Of a stretch of 64,000 bases of DNA, positions 53,979 through 64,000 are shown piece by piece (position 1 is the first letter of the stretch; each line of letters starts with the position of its first letter). The notes beneath the pieces were generated by a model, which was given only the letters and a program-made list of their open reading frames with translations, made no database searches and was not told where the DNA came from. This stretch comes from Riptortus pedestris (taxonomy: Eukaryota > Arthropoda > Insecta > Hemiptera > Alydidae): the NCBI GenBank assembly GCA_019009955.1, contig CM032231.1:41936001-42000000 (forward strand), given 5' to 3'. Both the position numbers and the translations under genes were made by a program.

Positions 53979-56900
53979 GAACGGACCTCATTTTCGTCAT
54001 CTCCTGGGTAGGATCGATGGACATTTGAGGAAATTTTTCAAAACTCGCGTCATGAGTACGACCTCAATAGCTGATTTCCCTTAAGGAAAATCTACTAACA
54101 TGATTTCGCCATTTCACAAAGGAGGCTGAATTGGTAAAACTAAATCATCTTTATAATAATATCCCAATCCAGATCACAACAAATTCATTTACATGAACCC
54201 CACTTGGGGGGTATCTTTCTCATCCTTAGGAAAATTCTGTCAAGTCAGTACTCACTTCTTGGCAAAAGGCTGCTCTGCCAATGCTGCCATCTTACGCATA
54301 CTTAATAAAAGGAAAGATGAAACCTGGTCAACCAAATGGATGAAAGTGTACTCTAGTCTGTATCTGAACATGAGGTTCTGCTTATTCGGATGTGATTGAG
54401 AAAACTCAACTAAACTTTTATAAATGGCTTATGTGTCTTCCTAAAAACACTCCTAATTTATATAAGAATCAAAATTAACCGTACACACACCAGACTGAAC
54501 ATTTTCAAAAGGATGTTGAATTGGTGGAAGGCTCTACAAGAGAAGTTGGCAGATGATCTGTCAAGACTGTGTTACTTACTGCACTTAAAGGAATTATCTG
54601 CCAATTATTCAATGTCATTTAAGTGGGTGAATAAACTGGAGAGTATCTTGAGCACATATGAGGGAAACTTGGTGGAATTGGTAAGGGCGGAAAATATTAA
54701 AGAAGAAAATAAAGATTTATTTAGAGGCTCTCGAAAACAATTTAATTTCTTTAGATATTGGAAGAGTTATAAACAGCATATATAGCCAGTACTTAAGAAG
54801 AAATAGCTCTCTTTGCAGAGGCAAGGAGTACCTAAACCTAAAACCATTTTATAAGACTAAGGTTATTGCTAAAGTCTGCTTATTAGGTACTAAAAATCAA
54901 AGATTTGGCAAGACAATTTACACATTCAAACCGCAAAGCCCTCTTTGCGATGAAAATCTTTTACACTATGATAAGGTGCATTTTCCATGACAATAACCCT
55001 CCCAGGTTTTAAATTTGGAATTAGCTTATCCTTAAACCACTCTGTAAATGTGAGTGAGGTGGCTCATTTCGTTATGGTAGTCCCCATAATTTTTCTTGCC
55101 AACAAACAATAATTTTGCATTAGGAACAAACCCTTCGACCCTACCAGCATGTAGAAGAATAAGCCTGGTCCCTTTTCCAACTGGGGCACTCATTGTTCCT
55201 TTTACTGTATTATCAGTCCAAATATGTGACTTGGAATGACCCATGTTCACCCATGTTTCGTCGAGCCAAATAATATTATCGATGGGTATGCTCAGTATAT
55301 CCCTTAAAAATCTTGCTCTCCAAGCTACAATGCCACCCCTCTCCATTAGTAATTTTCTATTTCCTTCAAACTTCTTCCATGAAAATTCTAATTTCTTTAA
55401 TGTGTAATAAAGGCTAGTAACACCTCCAGAAAATAAACCGGCGTCTTTCAAAGTGATCAGGAGGAGTTTTCTATTAGGATACTCCTTTCTCTCATAATAC
55501 CCATATATATGCCTCCTTATTGCTTCTTCTTGAAAGGCATCAAAAGTTAGACTTTTGCGAGGCTGCTTTTTACCTTGGGTAAGGATTTTTTCATCATTTC
55601 CTAATTTTCTTTTCTCCTTTGATATCCTAGACACCGCTTTTCTGGAAATTCCAAAAGCAGCAGCTCTCTTCTACAACCTGGTCAAATGAAATTTTCAAGC
55701 GGGCCACCGTTCTGTTTTTCTTTTTCAAAAACTCACGCACTTTAATTATCATTTCAAGAGTTTGTGACTTGAAAACTACTCCTCTTTTCTTTTTAGATAA
55801 CACTCCCTTCTTTTTAGAGATACCACTCACCTTCGTTTAGTGAAATTTTCACAAATGTAGAAAATAATGCACAAAACCGAACTATGTTCAAAATCTGAAC
55901 AATGCACAAAACCAAACTATAAACAATAGAAAACAAAACAACACTCCGATAGTGCCTACTTAACACTGGAAGCTAGAGTGACTGAGGGAAGGCATGTATA
56001 ACGTAGCAATGTCGCTGTCTTCTTGTTGGCTGAGAGGCCTTAGTACGGCCTCCCCACCCTTCTCGCCCAGGGGACCTTACTCCCTGACTCTACTATAAAT
56101 GCCTGATTTAGAAGAAAGAACCTCCTGAAAAGCCCCAACATTCCACAGCAAGACCTAATTTCCATGGATAATTTTTTGATCTTATGGACACGAATAAGAT
56201 AAACAGCATATAAGCTTTCCTACTTACAAGTCTTTATCTCAGAGAGAAAAGAATACAAATAATAAAATTACTAAAATAAAGTAAAAGTCCCCCCCCCCAA
56301 AAAAGAAAAATGTAATTATAAAAATATGGCTAAATCCTTGCTATAAAATTTTAAAAGCAATACAAATATTCATTCATTCAATCATATTGCAGTTAAGTGA
56401 TTAAAAAATGAAAATTTTCTCCAAAAAATTGTTAATAAACCTTCCAAGTATTTTTAAATGGACAAGTAATTGTCTTATCATCCAGGAATATAGTAGATGA
56501 AACTTTCTGGCGTAGTCAAAAAATGTGAAGTACATTTCGAAAAAAATTATTCATTTTATACCATTTTTTACCAATTCTTTCAGATTGTTTAATAATATCA
56601 GTTTTATCATAGAAGAACATGGATTGAGGAAAAATAACAGTTACCTTAACGAATATTTTTAATATTTAGATTTGTTTTCATTTTTATTAAAATATCTAGT
56701 AATAGTTGTTTTACCAGTCATTGACAGTTTAAATTAAAAAGAGTTTTCCCTAGTGATAATAAATATTGATTTAAGTGCAAAAATTCCCTTTATATTTTTA
56801 CTTAACACAAATGTCCTGTAAGATGAAAAGGAACTGTATGTCATGCACTCTGTACTTATGAAGAAGTGTCGATTAAAAAGATATTGGGAATTTATGCATA

Positions 56901-58786
56901 TGTTGCTATTAGCTGTCAATGGAAAGGTAAACCATTGAATTTGAAGTGGTGACCTAGAATTAGAAGTAATCCCCCACAAAAAGTATTCTATAATACCAAG
57001 ACTATTGATAAATTATCTTTTGACTTCTAAGGAAATTCCCACCTCCTGATAGTGTTTGCAAAATACAAAGCACTGAATGTTACCCTAAGCCAGTGGCAAC
57101 TTTAACAGGCCACTGTTAAATAAAAAATGAATTCTGTTGAAATGGGAAAAAATTCATCCCTACCTAAAAAAACAGAATTTCAGACAGTCATTACGAGTTC
57201 TATTCACACAAACATGCATATGAGTACATGCACACACAATTTACATTAATTCTTACTTACTGGACCAACTGAAACTGGGAAGTCATAATCTTCATTCCAA
57301 GGTGTTGCTGCTTTTTCAGAAAGTGCACCAGGAGTTGTTGGAGGAGGAGCAGCTTCATCGTAACCCATATTGGCCATAAGAGCGTCATTGCCTTCTTCGT
57401 AGCCCATGTTGTGAAGGGGTGTTTGGCCAGGCCGAAGAGATTCTTCCAATAGACTCATCTAGATTATAATGGAAGATTTAATTAAAATAGTATTAGGAAA
57501 GATATAAAATAAAAAATCTGAATTTGTTTAAAAATAGCAAATATAAATATTAATGAATTTTATAAAAATGAAAACCTAATTTCTTTTTGATAACACAAAT
57601 TACGCTTGAAGCAGATCACTGTTATCCTGCTCAACGAACAACAACCAACCCAAGGAGCTCTCATATCGAACTGTGCAGAACTGACTCTATCCCATATCAA
57701 GATAAATTTCCCTATCCAAGTATCCAGTACCATAGAGAAGAGGTGGTACACAATTTTGAAAAAATGCAACTTAACATTGTTTTTATTTCTCTTTACCCAG
57801 TAATAGTATTACACACATAATATTTTATATTATTTGCTTTTTTAGTGTGGTTGGAGTGTCATTGAGCAATCATTCCGTTCCATTGATTACTGAGTCAAGG
57901 TGAATTCATCTGCCAGTTCTAGTATTTCTCTTACATAATGAGGACATGCTCCTTCCTCATTTTCACTAACCTCAAGTTTTTATTGGAACGAAAAGAAGGA
58001 CAGACTTCTTTGAGGGCCAAAACTTCTAACTACTGCCCTTACATTCCTTTCCAGTATGGAGGTATACAGATATTGACTATTCAGGAGGGGTATGGTTCTG
58101 GAGTAACTAGACTCTTGACAGGCCCTTCTAAGAAAGAGACTCATTTTCATTCCTTAGAAAGTCCGTCACGCAGGGGCTGCGTAAACTAAGCAGATTTCCC
58201 CTGTGAAGTTTTACAATAGAGAAATCTGCATACTGGTAACACAATACCACCGTGATTAGATAATGAGAAATCTTTCAGTTAATTAAAATAAATTCCCAAC
58301 TGAAACGGCTTCTGAATTGTAAGAATAATTTATATTTTAATAACTCAAATTTTAGTAGTCCAAGAACTAAAGAAGGGGAGGGGGCGGATGAACAGAACGT
58401 ATCTGCATAAATCTCACAAAGTAAAGAAGGTAAGGTAAGGTTAGAAACGACAGGTTAGAAGAAGCTTCCACCTGAGCCGAGAAATGACGAAGATGGCCGA
58501 CGTAATCCGAAGTATACCTGACCACAGACTTCATAAAAATGCAAATATCTCGGTTAATATTCAAGATAGAGAATAAATGTATGTAACAATATTTATAGTA
58601 AATAATTTGCAATAAGATTGGTTCTATACAATTTTTCGATCCGATGCATAATAACGGAGATATTTTGAATTTTCGAAAATCCCCCCCTCTAACTCTGGTC
58701 CGATTTCAGCCATTAACGAACTTGATCTGTCTTTTTACATAAAATGGTTAAATATCGAGTTTCACCGCTAGAGCGTTAACAGACAA

Positions 58787-58842
<56 letters not shown>

Positions 58843-61800
58843 GAACGGACCTCATTTTCGTCATATCCTGGGTAGGATCGATGGACATTCGAAGAAATTT
58901 TTCGAAACTCGCGTCATGAGTACGACCTCAATAGCTGATTTCCCTAAAGGGAAATCTGCTAAAAAGTGTTATGAGAGAAATATTAGTAAACACCTAAAGT
59001 AAAAGACCTATAGTATTTACCCGTGAAATGTGTTAGCCAGTTTAAAATTAAACTTTTTATAATCCTAGTACAGCTTTCCATAACTCAGCATTGATTGCAG
59101 TTTCAGAACCTGCAGAAGTTTTTCACACTGGTGAAAAATGGGTGTAATTTAATAATATTTATAGCCAACAACAAAAAAACTAGCAAATTAAATGAGGGTG
59201 ACCAGCTCTTCGTGGTCCATGAAGAAAAATATTTGAAAGGGGAAAAAAAGTAATACCCGTATAATACAAATTTAGATAGTTCCCTCGTTACATATTAATT
59301 TCCCAATTCAGACCAAATTATAGACCTTAGAAAGTTAAAATATACATTGATACATATAAGGTTATAGAAAGTCACATTGGCAAAATTAGATATAAAATAT
59401 TATAATAAATAGTTACCATTATGGAAATCAATAAAAACATGCTTACCTGCTCAGGTGGTAAATGAGGTAGAGACGAATCTATACTGAATGGTGTCATGTT
59501 TGGAGCTTGATTCTGCTCATCAAGAGGGGCAACAGAAAGAGGAGGGATGGACAAAGGGTCAAGTCCATGGACTGACATAGGAGGGACAGACATAGGTTCG
59601 ACCGACATAGGTGCTACTGACATAGGGCCAACAGACGAGGGTGCAACCGAAAGTGGAGCGGTGTCGAGATCAACAGGACCAGGAGTGGGTGGGGCAGGTG
59701 TAGCAGGTGCATATGCTGGTGTGGAAGGTCCTGGTGTCGGAACTGGTCCAGGAGTAGGTGGGGCATGGATAGGTGTTGCCCCAGCTAGTTTGCGTGCTTG
59801 AACTTCCTCTGCCTCATGGAACTAGAACAAAAAAAATCTGATGAAGGCACCACTTGACTTCCTTGTACTCCTATAAAATTATATGAACATACTGAAAGGT
59901 TATACTTCATTAAAATTATTTTTAAGGAATGTATTGGGTATTTGAATTAAGATGCACAAAGTTGAAATAATCATACAATTAACTGTGCCAGCCTACCAAC
60001 AACTTCCACTCCCGCTTGAGTGTTGTCAACATTGCTTTACTTAAATACCTATAGTTCATATTAAAAAGAATTGTTAAGCATATCAATATTCATACGCAAA
60101 TTACTTGCTTCATACATTGTTTCCGAAGAAATGTATAAAACAAAAGTTATTCTAAATAACAAAGTTAACAACTTTTGTCATGTGCACGTTTGCCTTAAAA
60201 CAAATAAAAAATGAAATTCATGAATGTTTATTTCAGGCCTCCCTTATAACCCCCACTCCCGTTCGCACCTAAAAATTTCAATATAGCTTATAATCATGGA
60301 AGAATTAATGCTAATTCACATACAGAGTTTTGTTAAGTTCGCTTCAATCGTTGGTGCCCATTAAAATTGTTGGCTCCTGTTTTAGTTTTTAATGTATATC
60401 TCGTTTATACTTTGTTATATCACAAAATTGAACATACCAAAGATACTCCAAATAACAAAACAAACAACTTTTCTTATGTGGAAATTTGCTGAAAAAACAA
60501 TAGGAAATGAAATATCGCTATTTTTAATTTCAATCCTCCTTTATAATCTCCACTCCTGCTAGCTAGTCCCTAGAAATGTTGGTACAGCTTATTATCATGG
60601 AGGAGTTAGTGCTCATTCACATACCAACATTTGTTTAATTCGGTTGAGTCTTTTGTCCCAAATAAAATTGTTGACTCCCGCTATAGTATTTAGCGTTTAA
60701 CTCATTTATACTTAGATATACGACGAAAATATATATAACAAAAGTTACTCTAAATATCAAATTAAACAACTTTTGAAATGTGCAGATTTGCCAAAAAGCC
60801 ATAGGAAACAAAATATCGCTATTTTTAATTTCAGGCCTCCCTCATAACCCCCACTCCCATTGGTCTCAGAAAATATTAATATAGCCTAAAGTCTAAGTTG
60901 CGTTAGTAGTAATATACATAACAAGTTTCATAAAATTCGGTTTAGCCGTTTATGCATGAAAAGGTAACAAACAAACAGACACCAAAGAAACAAAATGTAG
61001 TTATGGTGTCTATGACATGTGAAACGAAAAGTTATAGTGAAATTTCGAGAAAAAAATCAATGTACAGACAGAGGTTACAATTCAGGTGGTAAAAAGCCAC
61101 CTGTGTTTCAGTATACACTATGATACTGAAAGGTTATACTACATTAAAATTATCTGTAAGGAATATATTGGGTATTTGAATTAAGATGCACAAAGTTGAA
61201 ATAATCATACAATATATAAGGTCTTATAAGAAAATCTTTCTTGTTGATTGGTTACACATGGGGAAGGGGAGAACATTGTATCCCATTTGTTATTTCACTC
61301 GAACCAATTACTTCCCCTCAACCAAAATGTGATATTCAATGTTATTTCACAATTAATTAATTAGTGGATTGGAGGAGAAAACAATATATTTTCATACATT
61401 ACTGAATATTTATGAAATGTCAAGACATAATGAACACCTATTCTTAATGATGAAATAAAACCATTAATGGTCTAATCCAGAGAATCATTAAATCAGATAA
61501 AATAAAGAACTGGTTGATATGTGAAACATCAAAGAGGCCTGAGTTTCAGAATTAAAATGTGTTTTTCTTTCCTATAAGAGATTTCTTTGCTAATAATATT
61601 TTGAGTCACATTAAGAAATATAAAAAAGTTAGTAATTTAGACATTTAATATATTCTTATAGTTGCACTAGAGCTCTCTGAACATCCTGCTCATAAGGGCA
61701 GTCTACCAGCCACTAATGCAAAAAGTAGAATTATGGCATTAATAAAAAATCTTAATAACGTTTTAGGGGAAAAATTCTTATTCACTATGATGCACAAGAA

Positions 61801-61855
61801 TTTTCTTTTAATTAACCAAAATGTAATAAAATAGGCCAATCTTGATTAATTTATA

Positions 61856-61921
<66 letters not shown>

Positions 61922-63650
61922 TATATCTAAGTGCATTAGTATTTCATATTACATAGCTGGACATGGAAAGCAAAAAAAAAATTGAATAAACAAGAAAGAC
62001 ACATTTTGTACCTTTCTAAAAAGCGTTGGCTGTACCTAGTAGATTCCTAAACTTTAATAGACTGAATATGCCTTTATTTTTTATTTTTTTTTGGCATTTC
62101 TGATATATGGACTTTCAAAATCCGAAGTGGTCTCATCCACAACTATTTCTACATGTAATAGAAAATAGATGACTAAGCACATATTTATAAATTTACTAAT
62201 AAACAAATCAAGTAAATATAATTTTGAAGTATTTTAAAATCTGACCTATGACGAAAGGGTTCAGCAACCATAGACTATTTCAACTATTTACTAAAGTTTT
62301 GAAGGGTATTCTTACCAACAAATCTGTATTTTCTAAAATGTAAATGCTTGATTTTTTGTAATTTAAAAATTCAATATCTGAAGAAATACAGTGATAATAA
62401 AATAAATGAACGGAATAAGACAGAAAGTATTTAACAGTTTAAAAATTATACAAAAAAATAAATATAAATTCATTGGCTGAATGTAATTATCATGACTGGT
62501 GTCGCGTAGAAAACATTAGCATAGTAAATCAAAATACATTTTATTTTATTTAAGAACTTACTAGTGGAGGATCCTCCTCTACATTTTTCCGCTTTCGTCC
62601 TCTCTTAGCAGGTGGTGGAGCAGGTTCCTCAGGCACCTGGTCAAGATGCATCGCATCTTTCTCGCTCTCTAAACCATCTTCATTGGGAACAGCCCGTGAT
62701 GTTAAGTGACGTTGATAGATCTAATGAAAAATATAAAATCAAGCATATATAAGTATCGGCCTCTTAATCAATTCAAATTTCAATTTTCTACAAGTTATAA
62801 AAACATTAATTCCATAATATAACAATCAATGCTCAAGTCAAAACTGCTCTAAACAGAATTCTTAAGGTGCCAAATTTTCAAAAAATAATTGAATAAATAA
62901 GTTAACTTTTATAAAATACTAGATGTAATATATTAATACAGGAAGTAGGATTTTACCTACTTAAATCCTAAGAAAATTCCAACTTAAACTTCTAATGATT
63001 CCCTGTCAGGTTTACTCAACAAGCCACTTCATGACATATTTAAAAGCCACTCGATGATTCATCATTTTATAGTATTTCAAGCTCTACCAAAGGCGTAAAA
63101 TTGATAGCAACTGGCATGAACATATATTCTCTTTAGGAGGACTGATTGAGTAATAGTACTTTCCTCAAAGGAAAAACTATCTACTACCGCCCTGCATAAT
63201 AGCATTAGTGAAAAAACTTTCTACAATAAAATCAATTAGACGGGGAATGGTTAAGATATTATTAATCTAACAACTGATGAAATTATATTTCAAATGAAAG
63301 GATTAAAGAAATATATTAATTTCCATTTTTCTAACAAGCACTAGATAACTAAATAGTGAAAGAATGAAAAAGCTTTACTAAAGTCTTAATAACCCCAATT
63401 GTGGATAACAGGTGTCAAATAAAACTTACTTTAAATAGACATCTTGCAGATATGTTCCTTCCAGGTAAAGCAAAAAGTTTTTCAACACCGCCAGTTTCTT
63501 TCCAATGCATCAGTCTTTTTGTCGGAGGAGCGAGATCAAGAGATGTTACTATATCACTCGTATCACTCAACTGAGCTTTCATTTCTTCTCCAGAAATGTT
63601 CTTCACTTCGTCAACAATCAATTTTCTTTTCCTTTTGGTTTTAGTAGATC
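52440..63650 (-). CDS. Rad21: Cohesin subunit Rad21/Scc1 (kleisin), 3' part of gene
   Basis: Rad21 is the kleisin that closes the cohesin ring between the SMC1 and SMC3 heads and is cut by separase in mitosis. Six coding exons are present: 63,650-63,430, 62,720-62,562, 59,821-59,447, 57,458-57,261, 53,362-53,207 and 52,565-52,440. They encode 410 residues ending in TAA. The first visible exon has [20 protein letters not shown] and [11 protein letters not shown], the conserved central block that contacts the SA/STAG subunit. A basic patch (KRGRKRKN) and a proline-rich linker follow. The last two exons form the C-terminal winged helix that binds SMC1 ([30 protein letters not shown]). Junctions from exon to exon are phase 0. 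The N-terminal SMC3-binding domain must lie to the right of the window. The introns carry a Family A copy, a dead transposase and a tandem array. Confidence 0.96.
53207..53362 (-). CDS. Rad21: Rad21 exon, first half of the winged helix
   Basis: A 52-codon exon encodes [20 protein letters not shown] then [19 protein letters not shown] and VVRNNRKQ. It is part of the SMC1-binding domain. Confidence 0.96.
53458..54098 (+). repeat. Family A short full copy, plus
   Basis: Left end AAAGTCCGTCACCCAGGGGC, CTAAGCAGATTTCCC, CCCCTCCCACTGGTCCGATT, a TA tract (53,936-53,972), and right end GATTTCCCTTAAGGAAAATC. It sits about 100 bp from a Rad21 exon. Confidence 0.9.
54100..54925. other. Rad21 intron with unassigned short frames
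   Basis: Plus-strand frames at 54,193-54,399 and 54,513-54,785 ([20 protein letters not shown] and so on) carry helix-forming, lysine-rich sequence but no known motif. Given the transposase next door they are probably transposon debris. Confidence 0.35.
54926..55830 (-). pseudogene. DDE transposase (IS630/Tc1/mariner-like) relic in a Rad21 intron
   Basis: Three overlapping frames form one broken transposase: 55,830-55,627 (lysine-rich N-terminal part), 55,634-55,032 (helix-turn-helix region [12 protein letters not shown], catalytic [12 protein letters not shown], then [18 protein letters not shown]) and about 55,075-54,926 ([30 protein letters not shown]). The second catalytic aspartate, expected in VMDNAPYHS, reads as glutamate. 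A stop follows soon after, so the third acidic residue is missing. Two frameshifts and the truncation make it non-functional. It lies antisense to nothing: it shares the strand of Rad21 but sits wholly within an intron. Confidence 0.8.
55831..57260. other. Rad21 intron, remaining part
   Basis: AT-rich with one C run at 56,290. No repeat or gene recognised. Confidence 0.5.
57261..57458 (-). CDS. Rad21: Rad21 exon, linker before the winged helix
   Basis: A 66-codon exon encodes [20 protein letters not shown], then [16 protein letters not shown] and [11 protein letters not shown]. The methionine follows directly after the acceptor CTAG and is internal to the protein. Donor GTAAGT. Confidence 0.93.
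58157..58962 (+). repeat. Family A full copy, plus
   Basis: Left end AAAGTCCGTCACGCAGGGGC, all internal blocks, a TA tract (58,790-58,838) and right end GATTTCCCTAAAGGGAAATC then TGCTAA. Lies in a Rad21 intron. Confidence 0.9.
59447..59821 (-). CDS. Rad21: Rad21 exon, proline-rich linker with PMSV repeats
   Basis: A 125-codon exon starts [20 protein letters not shown] and goes into TPGP-type repeats, then consecutive xPMSV pentapeptides, and ends [10 protein letters not shown]. This is flexible linker between the central block and the winged helix. The opposite strand is also open for 84 codons, an artefact of the repeat. Confidence 0.93.
59889..59979. repeat. 91-bp direct repeat, left copy
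   Basis: Matches 61,123-61,213 over 91 bp with about five substitutions and no gap. It starts ATACTGAAAGGTTATACTTC and ends AATAATCATACAAT. The two copies bracket the ~300-bp array. Confidence 0.93.
59990..61015. repeat. ~300-bp tandem array in a Rad21 intron
   Basis: Blocks resembling GCCTCCCTTATAACCCCCAC followed by CTCCCGT recur at about 59,992, 60,238, 60,535 and 60,836, with periods near 246, 297 and 301 bp. Other shared blocks are AAAATATCGCTATTTTTAATTT and ACAAAAGTTACTCTAAATA. The last unit ends in GGTTTAGCCGTTTATGCATG then AACAAACAAACAGACA, a motif common at the edge of insect dispersed repeats and also seen at 20,890-20,930. Confidence 0.85.
61123..61213. repeat. 91-bp direct repeat, right copy
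   Basis: Partner of 59,889-59,979, offset by 1,234 bp, starting ATACTGAAAGGTTATACTAC. Confidence 0.93.
61214..62561. other. Rad21 intron right of the tandem array
   Basis: AT-rich. The only notable structure is the TA tract at 61,858-61,913. Confidence 0.55.
61858..61913. repeat. (TA)n microsatellite in a Rad21 intron
   Basis: About 56 bp of TA followed by a T run. No Family A flank. Confidence 0.9.
62562..62720 (-). CDS. Rad21: Rad21 exon with basic patch
   Basis: A 53-codon exon runs from [15 protein letters not shown] to [16 protein letters not shown]. The basic KRGRKRK run could serve in nuclear import. Acceptor CATTAG, donor GTAAGT. Confidence 0.88.
63430..63650 (-). CDS. Rad21: Rad21 exon, STAG-binding conserved block
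   Basis: Encodes [20 protein letters not shown] through [19 protein letters not shown] and ends ISARCLFK at donor GTAAGT. Two bases at the start complete a codon from an exon outside the window. Confidence 0.96.
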
Positions 63651-64000
63651 CTGAGAAATATTATTAAGTAAAAATTATGTTTTTACTGAAATAAGCAAAT
63701 AACCCAAATGTGTTGTTGAAAAGAAGTTTTACTTCAGGATGAAAAAAATGTGTCTACCACAAACACCTATATTTCTCACATAAACATGTTTCTGGATAAA
63801 TCTATTACTATCATCAGGAGTTTAGAAGATACAATACATGTACAAGGGAATGAGCTCTACTAAAGTATTATATTCTTGAACAAATTATTTAATTCAAATT
63901 TATACACACAACATGCTTCAAATATTATACGAAAAAAAACAATATTATTAATAATATTATCCATGGTCTTGTTAATAAACTCATAAAATCAAATAAATTG

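Noticed and set aside
59547..59801. 84-codon plus-strand frame rich in Gly, Thr and Asp
   Set aside because: Antisense shadow of the repetitive Rad21 linker exon; periodic 15-bp repeats keep the other strand open too.

Overview
This is a 64 kb stretch of an AT-rich, intron-rich animal genome. It is almost certainly an insect, because one of the three recognisable host genes is a seven-transmembrane insect odorant receptor and the transposon fragments are of insect type. The exact order cannot be fixed from the sequence. A hemipteroid insect is a guess, based on the style of the transposon relics.

Three host genes lie in a row, all on the minus strand. (1) Ribosomal protein L27A (uL15), 10,779-18,561, has five coding exons. 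The first holds only the ATG, just downstream of an oligopyrimidine tract of the 5'-TOP kind. (2) An odorant receptor, 22,168-39,558, has seven exons whose phases all agree and give an intact 422-residue protein. Its fourth intron is 8.2 kb and carries a gypsy-type LTR element. (3) The 3' part of cohesin kleisin Rad21, 52,440-63,650, has six coding exons (410 residues); the N-terminal exons lie beyond the right edge. The genes serve unrelated roles (translation, smell, chromosome cohesion), and nothing suggests an operon-like link.

The rest is mostly mobile-element debris. The dominant signal is one interspersed family, here called Family A: about twenty complete, truncated or degraded copies in both orientations. 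A full copy is about 0.6-0.9 kb. Its left end has a GC-rich mini-hairpin. It has sub-terminal inverted repeats (CAGATTTCCC type), usually an internal (TA)n microsatellite, and a perfect hairpin at the right end. It has no coding capacity. The layout recalls non-autonomous Helitron-like elements (HINE/DINE-1), but that is inference.

Other mobile DNA: an internally deleted gypsy-like LTR retrotransposon (28,931-31,573) with gag, protease and an integrase tail; a degraded non-LTR element with ORF1, endonuclease and RT blocks (5,263-7,237, minus); a Jockey-type RNase H tail (8,590-9,209); hAT relics (23,018-24,375 and 46,728-47,203); a frameshifted DDE transposase inside a Rad21 intron (54,926-55,830); tRNA-derived SINE-like copies; and a possible solo LTR (34,540-35,030).

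Simple and structured repeats include fourteen TA tracts, a 41-bp minisatellite with no indels, a ~300-bp tandem array bracketed by 91-bp direct repeats, a ~115-bp palindrome, and two large inverted repeats. The 5 kb downstream of the Rad21 stop is unusually free of these repeats and may be a very long 3' UTR.
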